A stretch of 64,000 nt of DNA, from NCBI GenBank assembly GCA_013388685.1, contig JACAET010000059.1:62001-126000 (forward strand), in the 5' to 3' direction. Position numbers and translations under genes: made by a program. Shown one piece after another: positions 17,822-26,395 of the stretch; position 1 is the stretch's first letter; every line of letters starts with the position of its first letter. Origin of the DNA: Chloroflexota bacterium (GTDB lineage Bacteria; Chloroflexota; Anaerolineae; Anaerolineales; Villigracilaceae). The notes under the pieces were generated by a model. It was not told where the DNA came from, did no database searches, and saw only the letters and a list, made by a program, of their open reading frames with translations.

Positions 17822-18403
17822 ATGAACATTCTTCCTCGAGCCTTTTACAACCGTCCCACGCTCACCGTCGCCCGTGAATTGCTCGGCGCACGGCTGGTTC
17901 GGGTGTTGGACGGCGTCAAACTGGTCGGTCTGATTACAGAAACCGAGGCGTATATCGGCGAGGAAGATCTGGGATGCCACGCCAAAGCCGGGCGGACACC
18001 GCGCACTCAGGTGATGTATGGCGAGCCGGGGCATGCGTATGTCTATTTTTCGTACGGGAATCATTGGATGCTCAACGCGGTGACAGAACGTGAAGAATTT
18101 CCGGCGGCGGTGTTGATTCGCGCCATCCAGCCCATTGAGGGGGTGGAAATTATGCTGGAAAGGCGCGGCGGGCGCGATACGTTCGGGCCGGGGAAACTGT
18201 GTAAGGCGATGGGAATAGGCAAAGGGGAGAACGGGCTTGATTTGACGGAATCAGGCTCCGGCTTGTGGATCGAAGCGGGGGTTTCCGTCCCTAATTCGCT
18301 CGTGACGAAATCCCCGCGTGTGGGTTTAAATAGTGTGCTTGAGCCGTGGAAGTCCAAACCGTGGCGGTTCAAGGTGAAGGATTGGACCATTCCATCCGCC
18401 TAG
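17822..18403 (+). CDS. mpg: 3-methyladenine DNA glycosylase (AAG/MPG family)
   Basis: The 193-residue monofunctional glycosylase excises alkylated purines and hypoxanthine from DNA. It has LTVARELLGARLVR, the catalytic glutamate in TETEAYIG, the MYGEPGHAYVYFSYGNHWMLN segment (positions about 60-82) and a GPGKLCKAMGI motif. The length is normal. The start has only a weak ribosome binding site. Its stop codon touches a hairpin repeat. Confidence 0.93.
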   Translation: MNILPRAFYNRPTLTVARELLGARLVRVLDGVKLVGLITETEAYIGEEDLGCHAKAGRTPRTQVMYGEPGHAYVYFSYGNHWMLNAVTEREEFPAAVLIRAIQPIEGVEIMLERRGGRDTFGPGKLCKAMGIGKGENGLDLTESGSGLWIEAGVSVPNSLVTKSPRVGLNSVLEPWKSKPWRFKVKDWTIPSA

Positions 18404-18405
18404 GC

Positions 18406-18421
18406 GACGCTCTCTAGCGTC
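18406..18421. repeat. Hairpin repeat GACGCT-CTCT-AGCGTC
   Basis: A 6-bp stem with a CTCT loop, directly after the glycosylase stop codon. It is the third member of the AGAG/CTCT hairpin family (3217, 11745). Confidence 0.65.
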
Positions 18422-18448
18422 GTAGGGCGCATTACATTTGGAGGAACA

Positions 18449-19255
18449 ATGGGATTACTCGAAGGGAAAAACGCGCTGGTGTTCGGTCTGGCAAATGAAC
18501 GGTCGATTGCGTGGGGGATTACGCAGGCGTTTCATCGGGAAGGGGCGAACATCGGCATCAGTTACGCAGGCGAGGCGCTCGAACGGCGCGTCCAGCCGCT
18601 CGCAGAGAGGGTCAATTGCAAGTGGCTTGAACAATGCGACGTAACCAGCGACGAGCAAATTGCGGCTGTGGCAAAGAAAGCCGCCGACCATTTCGGGAAG
18701 ATTGACGTACTGGTGCACTCGATTGCGTATGCCGGGCGCGAGGAATTAAGCCGCCCGTATTACCAGACTTCGCGCGAGGGCTTCAAGAACGCAATGGATA
18801 TTTCGGTGTATTCGTTTGTTGCTTTGACAAATGCCTTTTTGCCCATTTTGAATCCCGGCGCTTCGATCATGTGCCTGACCTATGGTTCGGGGGCAAGCAA
18901 AGTCGCTCCGCACTATAACGTGATGGGGGTGGCAAAGGCGGCGCTGGAATCTTCGACACGCTATCTTGCCTATGACCTGGGTCCGCAGAAGATTCGCGTC
19001 AACGCCATTTCGGCGGGACCTATCCGCACACTGGCGGCGGCAGGTGTAGGTGGCTTCCGCGACATGTACAAGCACTTTGCCGACATGTCGCCCATGCGCG
19101 AAAACGTGACCATCGAAGATGTGGGCGACCTGGCGGTGTTCCTTGCCTCCGATCTCTCCCGGCGTATCACGGGCGAGGTGATTTACGTCGATTCCGGCTT
19201 CAACATCATGGGGGTGCAAATTAGCGCAAAAGAAGGGGAAGGCGGAGAGCAGTAG
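18449..19255 (+). CDS. fabI: Enoyl-[acyl-carrier-protein] reductase (FabI)
   Basis: The 268-residue SDR reduces trans-2-enoyl-ACP in the last step of each fatty-acid elongation cycle. Typical FabI marks are LVFGLANERSIAWGI at the N-terminus, HSIAYAGREEL, and the catalytic Tyr and Lys in YNVMGVAK with ISAGPIRTLAA after it. GGAGG lies before the ATG. It is the probable target of triclosan-like inhibitors in this organism. It is followed by a terminator. Confidence 0.95.
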   Translation: MGLLEGKNALVFGLANERSIAWGITQAFHREGANIGISYAGEALERRVQPLAERVNCKWLEQCDVTSDEQIAAVAKKAADHFGKIDVLVHSIAYAGREELSRPYYQTSREGFKNAMDISVYSFVALTNAFLPILNPGASIMCLTYGSGASKVAPHYNVMGVAKAALESSTRYLAYDLGPQKIRVNAISAGPIRTLAAAGVGGFRDMYKHFADMSPMRENVTIEDVGDLAVFLASDLSRRITGEVIYVDSGFNIMGVQISAKEGEGGEQ

Positions 19256-19289
19256 CCAGTGAGCAGTAGGCAGTAATCAGTGAACAGCG

Positions 19290-19320
19290 GGGCGGGTGGT
19301 TGTCCGCCCTGTTTGTTTTA
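19290..19320 (+). terminator. Terminator after fabI
   Basis: GGGCGG pairs with CCGCCC across an 8-nt loop, followed by TGTTTGTTTTA. Confidence 0.6.
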
Positions 19321-19324
19321 ACGG

Positions 19325-19330
19325 TAAAAT
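19325..19330 (+). promoter_or_regulatory. -10 box TAAAAT, probable leaderless start
   Basis: TAAAAT ends 7 nt before the ATG at 19338 and no Shine-Dalgarno sequence is present. Confidence 0.4.
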
Positions 19331-19337
19331 CAATCCC

Positions 19338-19856
19338 ATGTTCAAGCGTAACACAACACCCATTGCAAAAGAACCTCCTCAGCCTGTGCAGGCGGTGGAG
19401 CGCATCACCTCAGTGCTGGGATCGGGGGTCATCTGGCACGGTTCGATCAGCGGCTCGGGCGGCGTGCGCATCGAAGGGGCGTTCGAAGGCGAAATTGCCC
19501 TGCGCGGTTTGCTCGTCGTCGGCGAGACGGGGCGCGTCACCTGCCAGAACGTGCGCGCCAACACGGTCATTGTGGCGGGCGCGGTGCGCGGCAACATTAC
19601 CACCCAAAAACTGGAAATCCGCGGAACGGGGCGCGTGTGGGGTGACGTGGTCACCACCGCGTTTGTGACCGAGGAAGGCGCTTTCCTGCGCGGTCAAATT
19701 CGGATGGAAGAAACGGTCGAACTGGACCTCGGACCTGTCACCGAAACGACGCACTCGGAGGCGGCTGTCGCCGAGTCCATTGCGGCAACGCCCATCGTCA
19801 TCCCTGAGGCGGAAAAAACGCAGCGCTTGCCCAGGAAGAAAAAGGCGGAATCGTAA
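19338..19856 (+). CDS. Bactofilin (polymer-forming cytoskeletal protein)
   Basis: The 172-residue protein has the bactofilin core (about residues 20-125): ITSVLGSGVIWHGSISGSGG, VRIEGAFEGEI, GLLVVGETGRV and GRVWGDVVT. These short hydrophobic repeats build a right-handed beta-helix that polymerises without nucleotides. A variable, Pro/Glu-rich and basic tail follows. Bactofilins organise cell shape and wall enzymes near the membrane. The ATG at 19338 is favoured over an upstream GTG that overlaps the terminator. Confidence 0.9.
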   Translation: MFKRNTTPIAKEPPQPVQAVERITSVLGSGVIWHGSISGSGGVRIEGAFEGEIALRGLLVVGETGRVTCQNVRANTVIVAGAVRGNITTQKLEIRGTGRVWGDVVTTAFVTEEGAFLRGQIRMEETVELDLGPVTETTHSEAAVAESIAATPIVIPEAEKTQRLPRKKKAES

Positions 19857-19928
19857 CCTCTCCCTGCCCTCGCCAATGCGGATACAAGAGCGCGTCTGCC
19901 GCACACCATGATGGGGAGAAGCATTCCC

Positions 19929-21107
19929 ATGAAATACCGCGATCTTCACATCCAAACCCTGCGCGAAGCCCCCAATAACGCCCGGACAGAGGGATGGGCT
20001 TTTCTCGTCCGCGCGGGGTATTTGACGCGCGAAAACCTCCCGACCTCATTGGGGCAAATTGCGCTCGAACATCTCCGCGCGCATGCCGAACAGGCGTTGA
20101 CCCATCTCACCGTGATTGGCAACGAAAGGGAAATGTTCTTCCCCCTCGCATCGGGAAACATCGAAGTCATCCATTGCCCACATTGTCAATACACGGAGCG
20201 GCTCGAACTTGCCCGCTTTGTCAAAAAACCTGCCCCGCAGGAGGAAGCACCGCTGCCTTTGGAACAGGTGGAAACGCCCGAATGCAACACGATTGAAGCG
20301 CTGGCAAACTTCCTCGGCATCCCCAAAGAGAAAACCGCCAAGGCGCTGATGTACACCCGCGTCAGCGACGGGCGGTTCATCTTCGTTGCCCTGCGCGGGG
20401 ATATGCAGTTGAGCGAAGCGAAGTTGAAGGCGCAGGTCGGTGAGGTGCGCCTGGCAACGATGGAGGAAATCGTCGGCGCGGGGGCGACTGCGGGGTACGC
20501 GTCAGCGGTCGGGTTGAGTCCGGATGCGCTAGTCGTCGTGGACGATTTGATTCCGGAGTCGAGAAATCTTGTGGCGGGGGCAAATGAAGCGGGATGGCAT
20601 CTCAAGAATACAAATTATGGACGTGACTATTCGGCGCAGGTCGTGGCAGATCTGGCACAGGCAAAGGCGGGCGATGCCTGCGCGCGGTGCGGCAACCCGC
20701 TGGAGGCGGTGGCGGCTATCGAGTTGAAGAACAATCCACTCAACCTTTTGCTCGCGCTGGCGGAGGCGCACCACGACAACAAGGGATTGACCCTGCCTCA
20801 TCCTGCCGCGCCGTTCGATGTGTACCTCCTGCACGTCCCCGGCAAGGACGTGGACACGCACGCCAAAGCCGAAGAGGTATATCGCTCACTGCTGGATGCA
20901 GGGGTTTCGGTTCTGTTCGATGACCGCGAGGAGCGCGCCGGGGTTAAATTCAATGACGCCGATTTGATCGGGTGTCCGCTGCGAGTGACGGTGGGCGAAA
21001 AAGGGCTCAAAGAGGGAATGGTAGAATTGAAACGACGCAATTCAAAGGAGAACCGCTCCACGCCGCTGGAGGGAATCGCCGAAGAAATTCTGTCCCTCTT
21101 GAAATAG
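19929..21107 (+). CDS. Prolyl-tRNA synthetase-like protein without the class II catalytic core
   Basis: The 392-residue protein starts like ProRS (IQTLREAPNNARTEGWAFLV-RAGYLTRE), but the motif 1 and 2 region of about 150 residues is absent. A short CPHC zinc-like segment follows. Then comes a YbaK/INS editing domain (about 115-245, with KALMY and RNLVAGANEAGWH), a second CARC pair and a C-terminal anticodon-binding domain (about 290-392, with APFDVYLLHV and DDREERAGVKFNDADLIG). Motif 3 (GIGxxR) is also missing. It cannot charge tRNA as it stands, and editing or tRNA binding are likely roles. A true proS must be elsewhere. Confidence 0.8.
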   Translation: MKYRDLHIQTLREAPNNARTEGWAFLVRAGYLTRENLPTSLGQIALEHLRAHAEQALTHLTVIGNEREMFFPLASGNIEVIHCPHCQYTERLELARFVKKPAPQEEAPLPLEQVETPECNTIEALANFLGIPKEKTAKALMYTRVSDGRFIFVALRGDMQLSEAKLKAQVGEVRLATMEEIVGAGATAGYASAVGLSPDALVVVDDLIPESRNLVAGANEAGWHLKNTNYGRDYSAQVVADLAQAKAGDACARCGNPLEAVAAIELKNNPLNLLLALAEAHHDNKGLTLPHPAAPFDVYLLHVPGKDVDTHAKAEEVYRSLLDAGVSVLFDDREERAGVKFNDADLIGCPLRVTVGEKGLKEGMVELKRRNSKENRSTPLEGIAEEILSLLK

Positions 21108-21132
21108 CCTCGCGGATTCGATACACAGTTCA

Positions 21133-22050
21133 ATGAACAACCCCAAAGTCGGAAACTTCCCTCCAGCCAAACAAGCAGGTCTTGCTCTGCATGCGGCGCT
21201 GATTCTGGCGTTTGCCGCCCTGTCTGCCTGGGGCTTCTGGAATCTTTCCACGGCGCCGGTGGGACCTTCCTATGTGACGTACCTGCTGGTGGGATTGGCG
21301 GCTTTTGCCCCGCTTCCAATTCTGGGCTATCGAGCCTACGCCCTCCAGCGCGCCAACTATTCGATTGACCGCGACAGCCTTGCCATCGTATGGGGTTTGC
21401 GCGTGGAGGATATACCCCTGACCGACATCGAGTGGATGCGTCCCGTCTCCGACCTGACACATCCGCTGGCGCTCCCGCTGTTTCACCTGCCGGGGGCGGT
21501 GCTGGGCACGCGCCGCCACCCCGACCTGGGACTTGTGGAGTTCATCGCCTCCGATCCCAAAAGACTCATCCTGGTTGCCACCTCGAGGCGGGTCGTTGCC
21601 ATTTCGCCGGAAAATCCCGCCGCGCTGGTACAGACGTTTGCACGCGCCATCGAACTGGGAAGCCTGACGCCGGCCGAATACAAATCGGTCTATCCGTCTT
21701 TTCTCGTCACGCAGGCATGGGAAAGTCCCGCAGCGCGTTTTTTATGGATGAGCGGTCTCTTCCTCAACCTGGGGCTGATTGCGTGGGTGGGGCTTTTGAT
21801 TCCGTCCCTCTCCCAGATTCCCTTTGGGTTCGATGCGCTGGGAAGACCCAACGAATTTGCGCCGTCCGCCCGCTTGATTTTGCTTCCGTTGATCAGCGGG
21901 TTTTTATACCTTGCCGGCGTCCTTGCCGGATTGTATTTTTATCGGCAGGAATCCCGGCGTCCGCTGGCGTTTGTGCTCTGGTTTTCCAGCGCCGTGTGCA
22001 CTGTATTATTCCTGCTGGCGGTTTTATTTTTGGTCACAACGCCCGTATAG
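21133..22050 (+). CDS. Membrane protein with a PH-like domain
   Basis: This 305-residue protein has two hydrophobic segments near residues 20-65, then a beta-rich cytoplasmic region (about 72-185: YSIDRDSLAIVWGLRVEDIPL, LIVATSRRVVAISPENP) like bacterial PH domains, then three further membrane spans. A function cannot be assigned. It lies 25 nt after the ProRS-like gene and 34 nt before the DUF92 gene. Confidence 0.65.
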   Translation: MNNPKVGNFPPAKQAGLALHAALILAFAALSAWGFWNLSTAPVGPSYVTYLLVGLAAFAPLPILGYRAYALQRANYSIDRDSLAIVWGLRVEDIPLTDIEWMRPVSDLTHPLALPLFHLPGAVLGTRRHPDLGLVEFIASDPKRLILVATSRRVVAISPENPAALVQTFARAIELGSLTPAEYKSVYPSFLVTQAWESPAARFLWMSGLFLNLGLIAWVGLLIPSLSQIPFGFDALGRPNEFAPSARLILLPLISGFLYLAGVLAGLYFYRQESRRPLAFVLWFSSAVCTVLFLLAVLFLVTTPV

Positions 22051-22084
22051 CGCCGCCTCCAGTCGCTCTGGCACCGATACAACT

Positions 22085-22867
22085 ATGCAACTCAGTCTCG
22101 GCTTTCTCCTTGCAGTCCTCATTGCCTGGCTTGCCCGTCTCGCACGCAGTCTCAACACCGGCGGGGCGATGGCGGCAGCCGTCGTCGGCACGGTGGTCTT
22201 TGGTTTGGGCGGGTTGCAATGGGCAATCCTACTGATGATTTTTTTCGTCACGTCATCGGCATTGAGTCGTCTGTTCAAAAAACGCAAACAGGGGCTGGAT
22301 GAAAAATTTTCAAAAGGACATGAACGCGACGCGGGGCAGGTATTTGGCAACGGCGGGCTGGCAACGGCTTTCGTGTTGGTACATGCCATTTTGCCAGAAT
22401 CAGGCATCGGCTGGGTGGGATTCGCCGCAGCGCTGGCGGCAGTCAATGCGGATACATGGGCAACCGAACTGGGCGTCCTGAACCCGACTCCGCCGCGCAT
22501 GATCACGAACCTGAAAAAGCGCGTCGAAAAAGGGACCTCGGGCGGGGTCTCCCTTTTTGGAACTTTTGCCTCGCTGACGGGCGCCGCCGTCATCGCCCTG
22601 CCTGCATCACTGATGACCGATGACTGGTCTCTTCTTTTGCCGATCACCCTGGCCGGACTCGCCGGCTCGCTCTTCGACTCGTTCCTCGGCGCTACCGTGC
22701 AAACCATGTACTACTGCCCCGCCGACCAAAAAGAGACCGAAAAACACCCGCTCCACACCTGCGGCACACAGACGGTTCACATCCGCGGCTGGAAGTGGCT
22801 CGATAACGATTGGGTCAATTTTGGGTGCGGGGCGGCTGGGGTGGTCATCGCATTGATACTGGCATGA
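22085..22867 (+). CDS. DUF92 family membrane protein (VTE6/phytyl-phosphate kinase-like)
   Basis: The 260-residue polytopic protein has the DUF92 marks: SSALSRLFKKRK, RDAGQVFGNGG, AAVNADTWATELGVL and GTSGGVSLFGTFASLTGA. The last part carries HTCGTQTVHIRGWKWLDND. In cyanobacteria and plants the family makes phytyl diphosphate from phytyl phosphate. In non-photosynthetic bacteria it may handle other prenyl phosphates. The ATG at 22085 starts the first hydrophobic segment; the longer frame overlapping the previous gene is rejected. Confidence 0.85.
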   Translation: MQLSLGFLLAVLIAWLARLARSLNTGGAMAAAVVGTVVFGLGGLQWAILLMIFFVTSSALSRLFKKRKQGLDEKFSKGHERDAGQVFGNGGLATAFVLVHAILPESGIGWVGFAAALAAVNADTWATELGVLNPTPPRMITNLKKRVEKGTSGGVSLFGTFASLTGAAVIALPASLMTDDWSLLLPITLAGLAGSLFDSFLGATVQTMYYCPADQKETEKHPLHTCGTQTVHIRGWKWLDNDWVNFGCGAAGVVIALILA

Positions 22868-22870
22868 CAC

Positions 22871-22899
22871 ACAGGGACAGCTTGCTTCGCTGTCCCTGT
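22871..22899. terminator. Bidirectional terminator between convergent genes
   Basis: A perfect 11-bp stem ACAGGGACAGC/GCTGTCCCTGT with a 7-nt loop lies between the DUF92 gene and the DUF4349 lipoprotein gene. Confidence 0.7.
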
Positions 22900-22922
22900 C
22901 TTTATGACCCAATCGCCCATTC

Positions 22923-23906
22923 CTACCCCCCACTTACCGGTTTCCCCGGCTTGCGATTCAACAACTTCCACATGCCCCACACAATCAACGCGGGCGGCAG
23001 GACAATGGGCAGGATGACCACGAACAGCCAGATGAGGAAGTTGGCGATTCCCTGATAGGCAACCGTGACCGTGTTCTTTGCATCGTTGAAGGTGTCGCCA
23101 GGTTTCCACGGGATGGGTGTGGCGGTCGGTTTGGGCGTAGAGGTGGGAGTCGGCGTCAGGATGGGGAATTCAGGTTCGAGGTTGATTGTGATCGTCGAGT
23201 AGGCGGAACGGTCCGAGAGGTAGTTCATGCGTCCCTTGATCTGCTCGATCTGCGATTCGATATTCGCCAGTTCCTGGTTGACGCGCAACGCCTCGTCCAC
23301 GGTCTTGGTGTCCCTCAGGAATTCCTTGAGGCGCTCGCGCGTCGCTTCGAGATTGGTCAACTGCGACTGCAGGTCCACGTATTGCTCGGTCACATCGTCG
23401 CCCGAAGCGGTCTCATCCAGCACACGGACGGCAAGCCCGCGCAGGCGCGTGAGCACGCGTTCGAACTCGTCCACCGGCACGCCCAGCGTGATGGACGCGT
23501 ACTTCAGGTTATTGCCGTAGTAATCCTGATACCAGACGCGCGAACTGACGATGTACCCGCCTACATCGCCGGCGATCTGTGTGGTGCGGTCAATGGCAAC
23601 GTCGGTATCCGTCACCAGCAAACGAACATCGGCGTTTTTGACGATCATGCGGTTGGAGCGTTCGAGCACGGTCAGTTCTCCCGACGGATTGATAATCTCG
23701 AACGCGGGCGCCATGGTGGGAGCAGGCAACAGATCCGCGCCGGAGGGTTGGGGAGCGGGAGCCCCTTCAAGGTTCTTCGACGCAGGTTGTTCCGGTTCGA
23801 TGAAATTTTCAACAGGCGCTTCGGTGGGCGCGGCGGCGCCCCCACACGCGGCAAGCACGAGCATTCCGGCAACAAGCAACGTGAATAGAATGGATCGAGT
23901 TTTCAT
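22923..23906 (-). CDS. DUF4349 domain lipoprotein
   Basis: The 327-residue protein has lipobox LVLAAC (Cys21), a Pro/Ala-rich linker and the DUF4349 domain (about 80-250). That domain contains VKNADVRLLVTD, GGYIVSSRVW and a coiled-coil stretch rich in Gln/Leu (DLQSQLTNLEATRERLKEFL). Residues 255-280 are Pro/Thr-rich and a C-terminal transmembrane helix ends in a basic tail. It is anchored at both ends of the domain. In some actinobacterial proteins the family is linked to envelope stress, but no role is shown here. GGAGGAG precedes the ATG. Confidence 0.85.
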   Translation of the reverse strand: MKTRSILFTLLVAGMLVLAACGGAAAPTEAPVENFIEPEQPASKNLEGAPAPQPSGADLLPAPTMAPAFEIINPSGELTVLERSNRMIVKNADVRLLVTDTDVAIDRTTQIAGDVGGYIVSSRVWYQDYYGNNLKYASITLGVPVDEFERVLTRLRGLAVRVLDETASGDDVTEQYVDLQSQLTNLEATRERLKEFLRDTKTVDEALRVNQELANIESQIEQIKGRMNYLSDRSAYSTITINLEPEFPILTPTPTSTPKPTATPIPWKPGDTFNDAKNTVTVAYQGIANFLIWLFVVILPIVLPPALIVWGMWKLLNRKPGKPVSGG

Positions 23907-24036
23907 TTTCTCCTCCGAAGGAATGGATACGACTCAAAGGGTCGTTTGAATGTCAGCGTTAACTTGTTGACGAAGGAGAAAAGAAATAGTTCCCGTCTCG
24001 TTCCGGACCTTCAACCTGCCTGCCGTTAAGCAGGTT

Positions 24037-24498
24037 TTACTCCCGCCTCGGCGACTCAAATATCACCACCGCCTCTTCTGCCCACCCTTCTTTCATTGAC
24101 CTCACGACAAGCGCTGCCAAATCAGAAGGATAGATATTTTCCCGTTGACTCAAATCCTCAATCGGCATCCACACCGGGATGTAGATTCCCTCCTGCGGGT
24201 CGTTCGGATCGGCATCAGTGAATTCTTCGCCCGTGCCCGAACCGAACTCCCCGCAGAGCCGTTCCGCCAGAAAATAGATCTGCGTGCTCTGGTCGAAATG
24301 AATAACCGCCACTTTTCGCTTGATGGCAACCTCGACCCCCAACTCTTCCCTCGCCTCACGGATGGCGACTTGTTCGGGCGTCTCGCCGTTGTCCACACCG
24401 CCGCCGGGAAAAACGTAATAATCCAGCCCGGCGCGGTGACGTTCGATCAGCGCGACCTTGTCATCTTCGATCAGGACGACGCCGGCACGCGTCCTCAC
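24037..24498 (-). CDS. Nudix hydrolase
   Basis: The 153-residue protein holds the Nudix box GGGVDNGETPEQVAIREA-REELGV, where the Glu residues bind metal and cut a diphosphate linked to another group. The substrate, such as a damaged nucleotide or a nucleotide sugar, is unknown. The gene begins 3 nt after the stop of the R2lox gene, so the two are in one operon. Confidence 0.9.
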   Translation of the reverse strand: MRTRAGVVLIEDDKVALIERHRAGLDYYVFPGGGVDNGETPEQVAIREAREELGVEVAIKRKVAVIHFDQSTQIYFLAERLCGEFGSGTGEEFTDADPNDPQEGIYIPVWMPIEDLSQRENIYPSDLAALVVRSMKEGWAEEAVVIFESPRRE

Positions 24499-24501
24499 AG
24501 G

Positions 24502-25422
24502 CTATGCCTCATCCGTTTCGCGCGCGACTCGGTTGATTTCGTCCAACAGTGCGCCCCTGGCTTTTTCCAGCCGTTCGAATCGTTTCGTAAACTGGCTCAT
24601 GGCATAGTCTACAAAATCATCCTCCACCAATCCAAACGGGACGACTTCGTACGCGGCGAAGGCATCCGCGATGACTCCGATCGCAAACGGGAGCAGGGTG
24701 TTCATCTGCGAATCGAGCGTATCCCACTCGTTTGGATGCTCCGCCACAAGACGCGAGAGCAGGTAGACGCCATAGGCAATGTGCCGCGATTCGTCCTGCT
24801 TGAGGAGCGAAATGCCTTTGCGCAGGCCGGGCATCAGGTCATTGCGTTCGAGCATGGTAAAGAAGGCGTGGTAGCCCGTCTCAGCCAGGACTCCCTCCAC
24901 GACCATGTTGTACGTCACCGAGGCGCGGATCTGGGCTGAGGGTGAGGGATCAGCCTCCAGCGCGGAAAGAGCCGCAGGCAGAGCATCGTAGAAGATGTGG
25001 CGGTAGTTGTCGGTGTGGTAGTGAGTCAAATCCGACCTCCCCCCCAACCCCTCTCCTAAAGGAGAAGGGAGCAGAGCCACCTCATCCAAAAACCTTCTGA
25101 AAAAATCAGTATGTTTGGCTTCTTCAAATAGAAACGTGGTAAGGAACATTTCCTCCTCGACGCGTCCTTCTTTGGCAACGACACGAATCAGCGGAAGCAA
25201 ATCGAGCGTGACCGCCTCCTCGCCCGCCACGAACATTGCCAGCAGGCGCAGGATCAGGTCTTTTTCATCGTTCGTGAGCCTTGACCAATCGGCTCGGTCC
25301 TGGGTCAGGTCAATGTCTGCAGGATTCCAAATACCGAGGCGTTTGGCTTTTTCGTACAAGCGCATCGGAGGCAGGTTGCGGTTCAGTCCGCGCGTGGCGG
25401 TGGCAAAGGATGTATGAGGCAT
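24502..25422 (-). CDS. R2-like ligand-binding oxidase (R2lox, Mn/Fe)
   Basis: The 306-residue ferritin-like protein has all six expected metal ligands: Glu68, Glu101, His104, Glu176, Glu211 and His214. Val71 and Tyr171 correspond to the Val-Tyr pair that is crosslinked in the Geobacillus enzyme. The spacing Glu101-Glu176 is ten residues longer than in that protein (numbering from memory), caused by LPSPLGEGLGGRS at about 118-130. That stretch is encoded by a genomic repeat. R2lox proteins bind a long-chain lipid and activate oxygen; their substrate is not known. AGGAG precedes the ATG. Confidence 0.9.
   Translation of the reverse strand: MPHTSFATATRGLNRNLPPMRLYEKAKRLGIWNPADIDLTQDRADWSRLTNDEKDLILRLLAMFVAGEEAVTLDLLPLIRVVAKEGRVEEEMFLTTFLFEEAKHTDFFRRFLDEVALLPSPLGEGLGGRSDLTHYHTDNYRHIFYDALPAALSALEADPSPSAQIRASVTYNMVVEGVLAETGYHAFFTMLERNDLMPGLRKGISLLKQDESRHIAYGVYLLSRLVAEHPNEWDTLDSQMNTLLPFAIGVIADAFAAYEVVPFGLVEDDFVDYAMSQFTKRFERLEKARGALLDEINRVARETDEA
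25037..25071. repeat. In-frame CCCCTCTCC...GGAGAAGGG repeat inside the R2lox gene
   Basis: ACCCCTCTCCTAAAGGAGAA and its flanks form a GC-rich hairpin of the same type as the intergenic copies at 36442 and 55541. Read on the coding strand it gives the peptide LPSPLGEGLGGRS, which breaks the conserved alignment of R2lox. Confidence 0.75.
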
Positions 25423-25488
25423 GATTGGCTCCTATGAGTTTCCAGTATAAACGCTTCGGGAAACGGTTGGAAGGGAGCAAGCGGCGGG

Positions 25489-25494
25489 TATAAT
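25489..25494 (+). promoter_or_regulatory. Promoter TTGGAA-N16-TATAAT, probable leaderless start
   Basis: TATAAT ends 6 nt before the ATG at 25501, and TTGGAA at 25467 is at 16-nt spacing. The gene has no Shine-Dalgarno sequence. Confidence 0.6.
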
Positions 25495-25500
25495 TTTTCA

Positions 25501-26364
25501 ATGCCCATCACCCTCGAGTCCATCCGCGAGTATTACGACCAGAACACGCGGTTATTTCTCGCCTTCAACCGTTCCCGCCAAGCGGACAACATCCATCGCT
25601 CGGTGTGGATGGAGGGCGCACAAACGCTTGCAGAGGCGCTCAATGTGTCGAACGACTTGATTCGTGCGGAGATCGAATCCGTTGCGAAAACGAATGCGCG
25701 GATTGCCGATCTGGGCTGTGGAGTCGGCGCGAGTTTGCTGTACATCATCCCGCGATTGCAGGAACCGAAACCAGCGCTTGGTTTAACACTCAGCTCCGTT
25801 CAGGAGCGGCTGGCGGGGCACTTTGCAAAACAGGCAAACCGGGAAGGGCAAATCCTTTTTGCCGAAGGCGATTTCACACGCGTTCCACTGGCAAGCGGGT
25901 CGCTCGATGTCGTCTATTCTGTGGAAGCGGTTGTCCACGCGCCGGAACCGGAAAGATATTTTCGAGAGGCGGGTCGTCTATTGCGGCGCGGCGGAAAATT
26001 GATCCTTGTGGATGATTACCTGACCGAACGCTCACTTTCACAAAGCGAATCGAAATGGCTGCGAGCCTACATCAACGGCTGGCGTGTCCCCGGTATAACG
26101 ACCGTCCAGCAGACGCAAACGCTCGCAGGGAAACATCATTTGCAAATGATCAAGAACGACGACCTCACGCCCTACCTGCGCCTCCGCCATCTTCCTCATG
26201 CGCTCGCGCAAATTTTGCTCGTCATTGGAAATCTTCTTCCCCTCAAACATGCCATCCTGCCGTCCATGCTGGGGAGCATGGCGCTGCAACAGTGTTTGCA
26301 TATGCAAGTGATCGAATATCGGTTTTTGGTGTTCGAGAAGCAGACCGCCGACGCTCGACCATAG
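25501..26364 (+). CDS. Class I SAM-dependent methyltransferase
   Basis: The 287-residue protein has motif I IADLGCGVGASL at about residue 65, an acidic GDF in LFAEGDFTRVPLASGSLDVV and the post-IV GRLLRRGGKLILVDDYL. The pattern is that of UbiE/sterol C-methyltransferase-like enzymes acting on small or isoprenoid molecules. The glycosyltransferase 31 nt downstream belongs to a class that often acts on sterols, polyketides or carotenoids, so both may modify one lipid. The acceptor is not known. Confidence 0.82.
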   Translation: MPITLESIREYYDQNTRLFLAFNRSRQADNIHRSVWMEGAQTLAEALNVSNDLIRAEIESVAKTNARIADLGCGVGASLLYIIPRLQEPKPALGLTLSSVQERLAGHFAKQANREGQILFAEGDFTRVPLASGSLDVVYSVEAVVHAPEPERYFREAGRLLRRGGKLILVDDYLTERSLSQSESKWLRAYINGWRVPGITTVQQTQTLAGKHHLQMIKNDDLTPYLRLRHLPHALAQILLVIGNLLPLKHAILPSMLGSMALQQCLHMQVIEYRFLVFEKQTADARP

Positions 26365-26395
26365 ACAATGACTCACCGTCCATGATCATTCCGCC

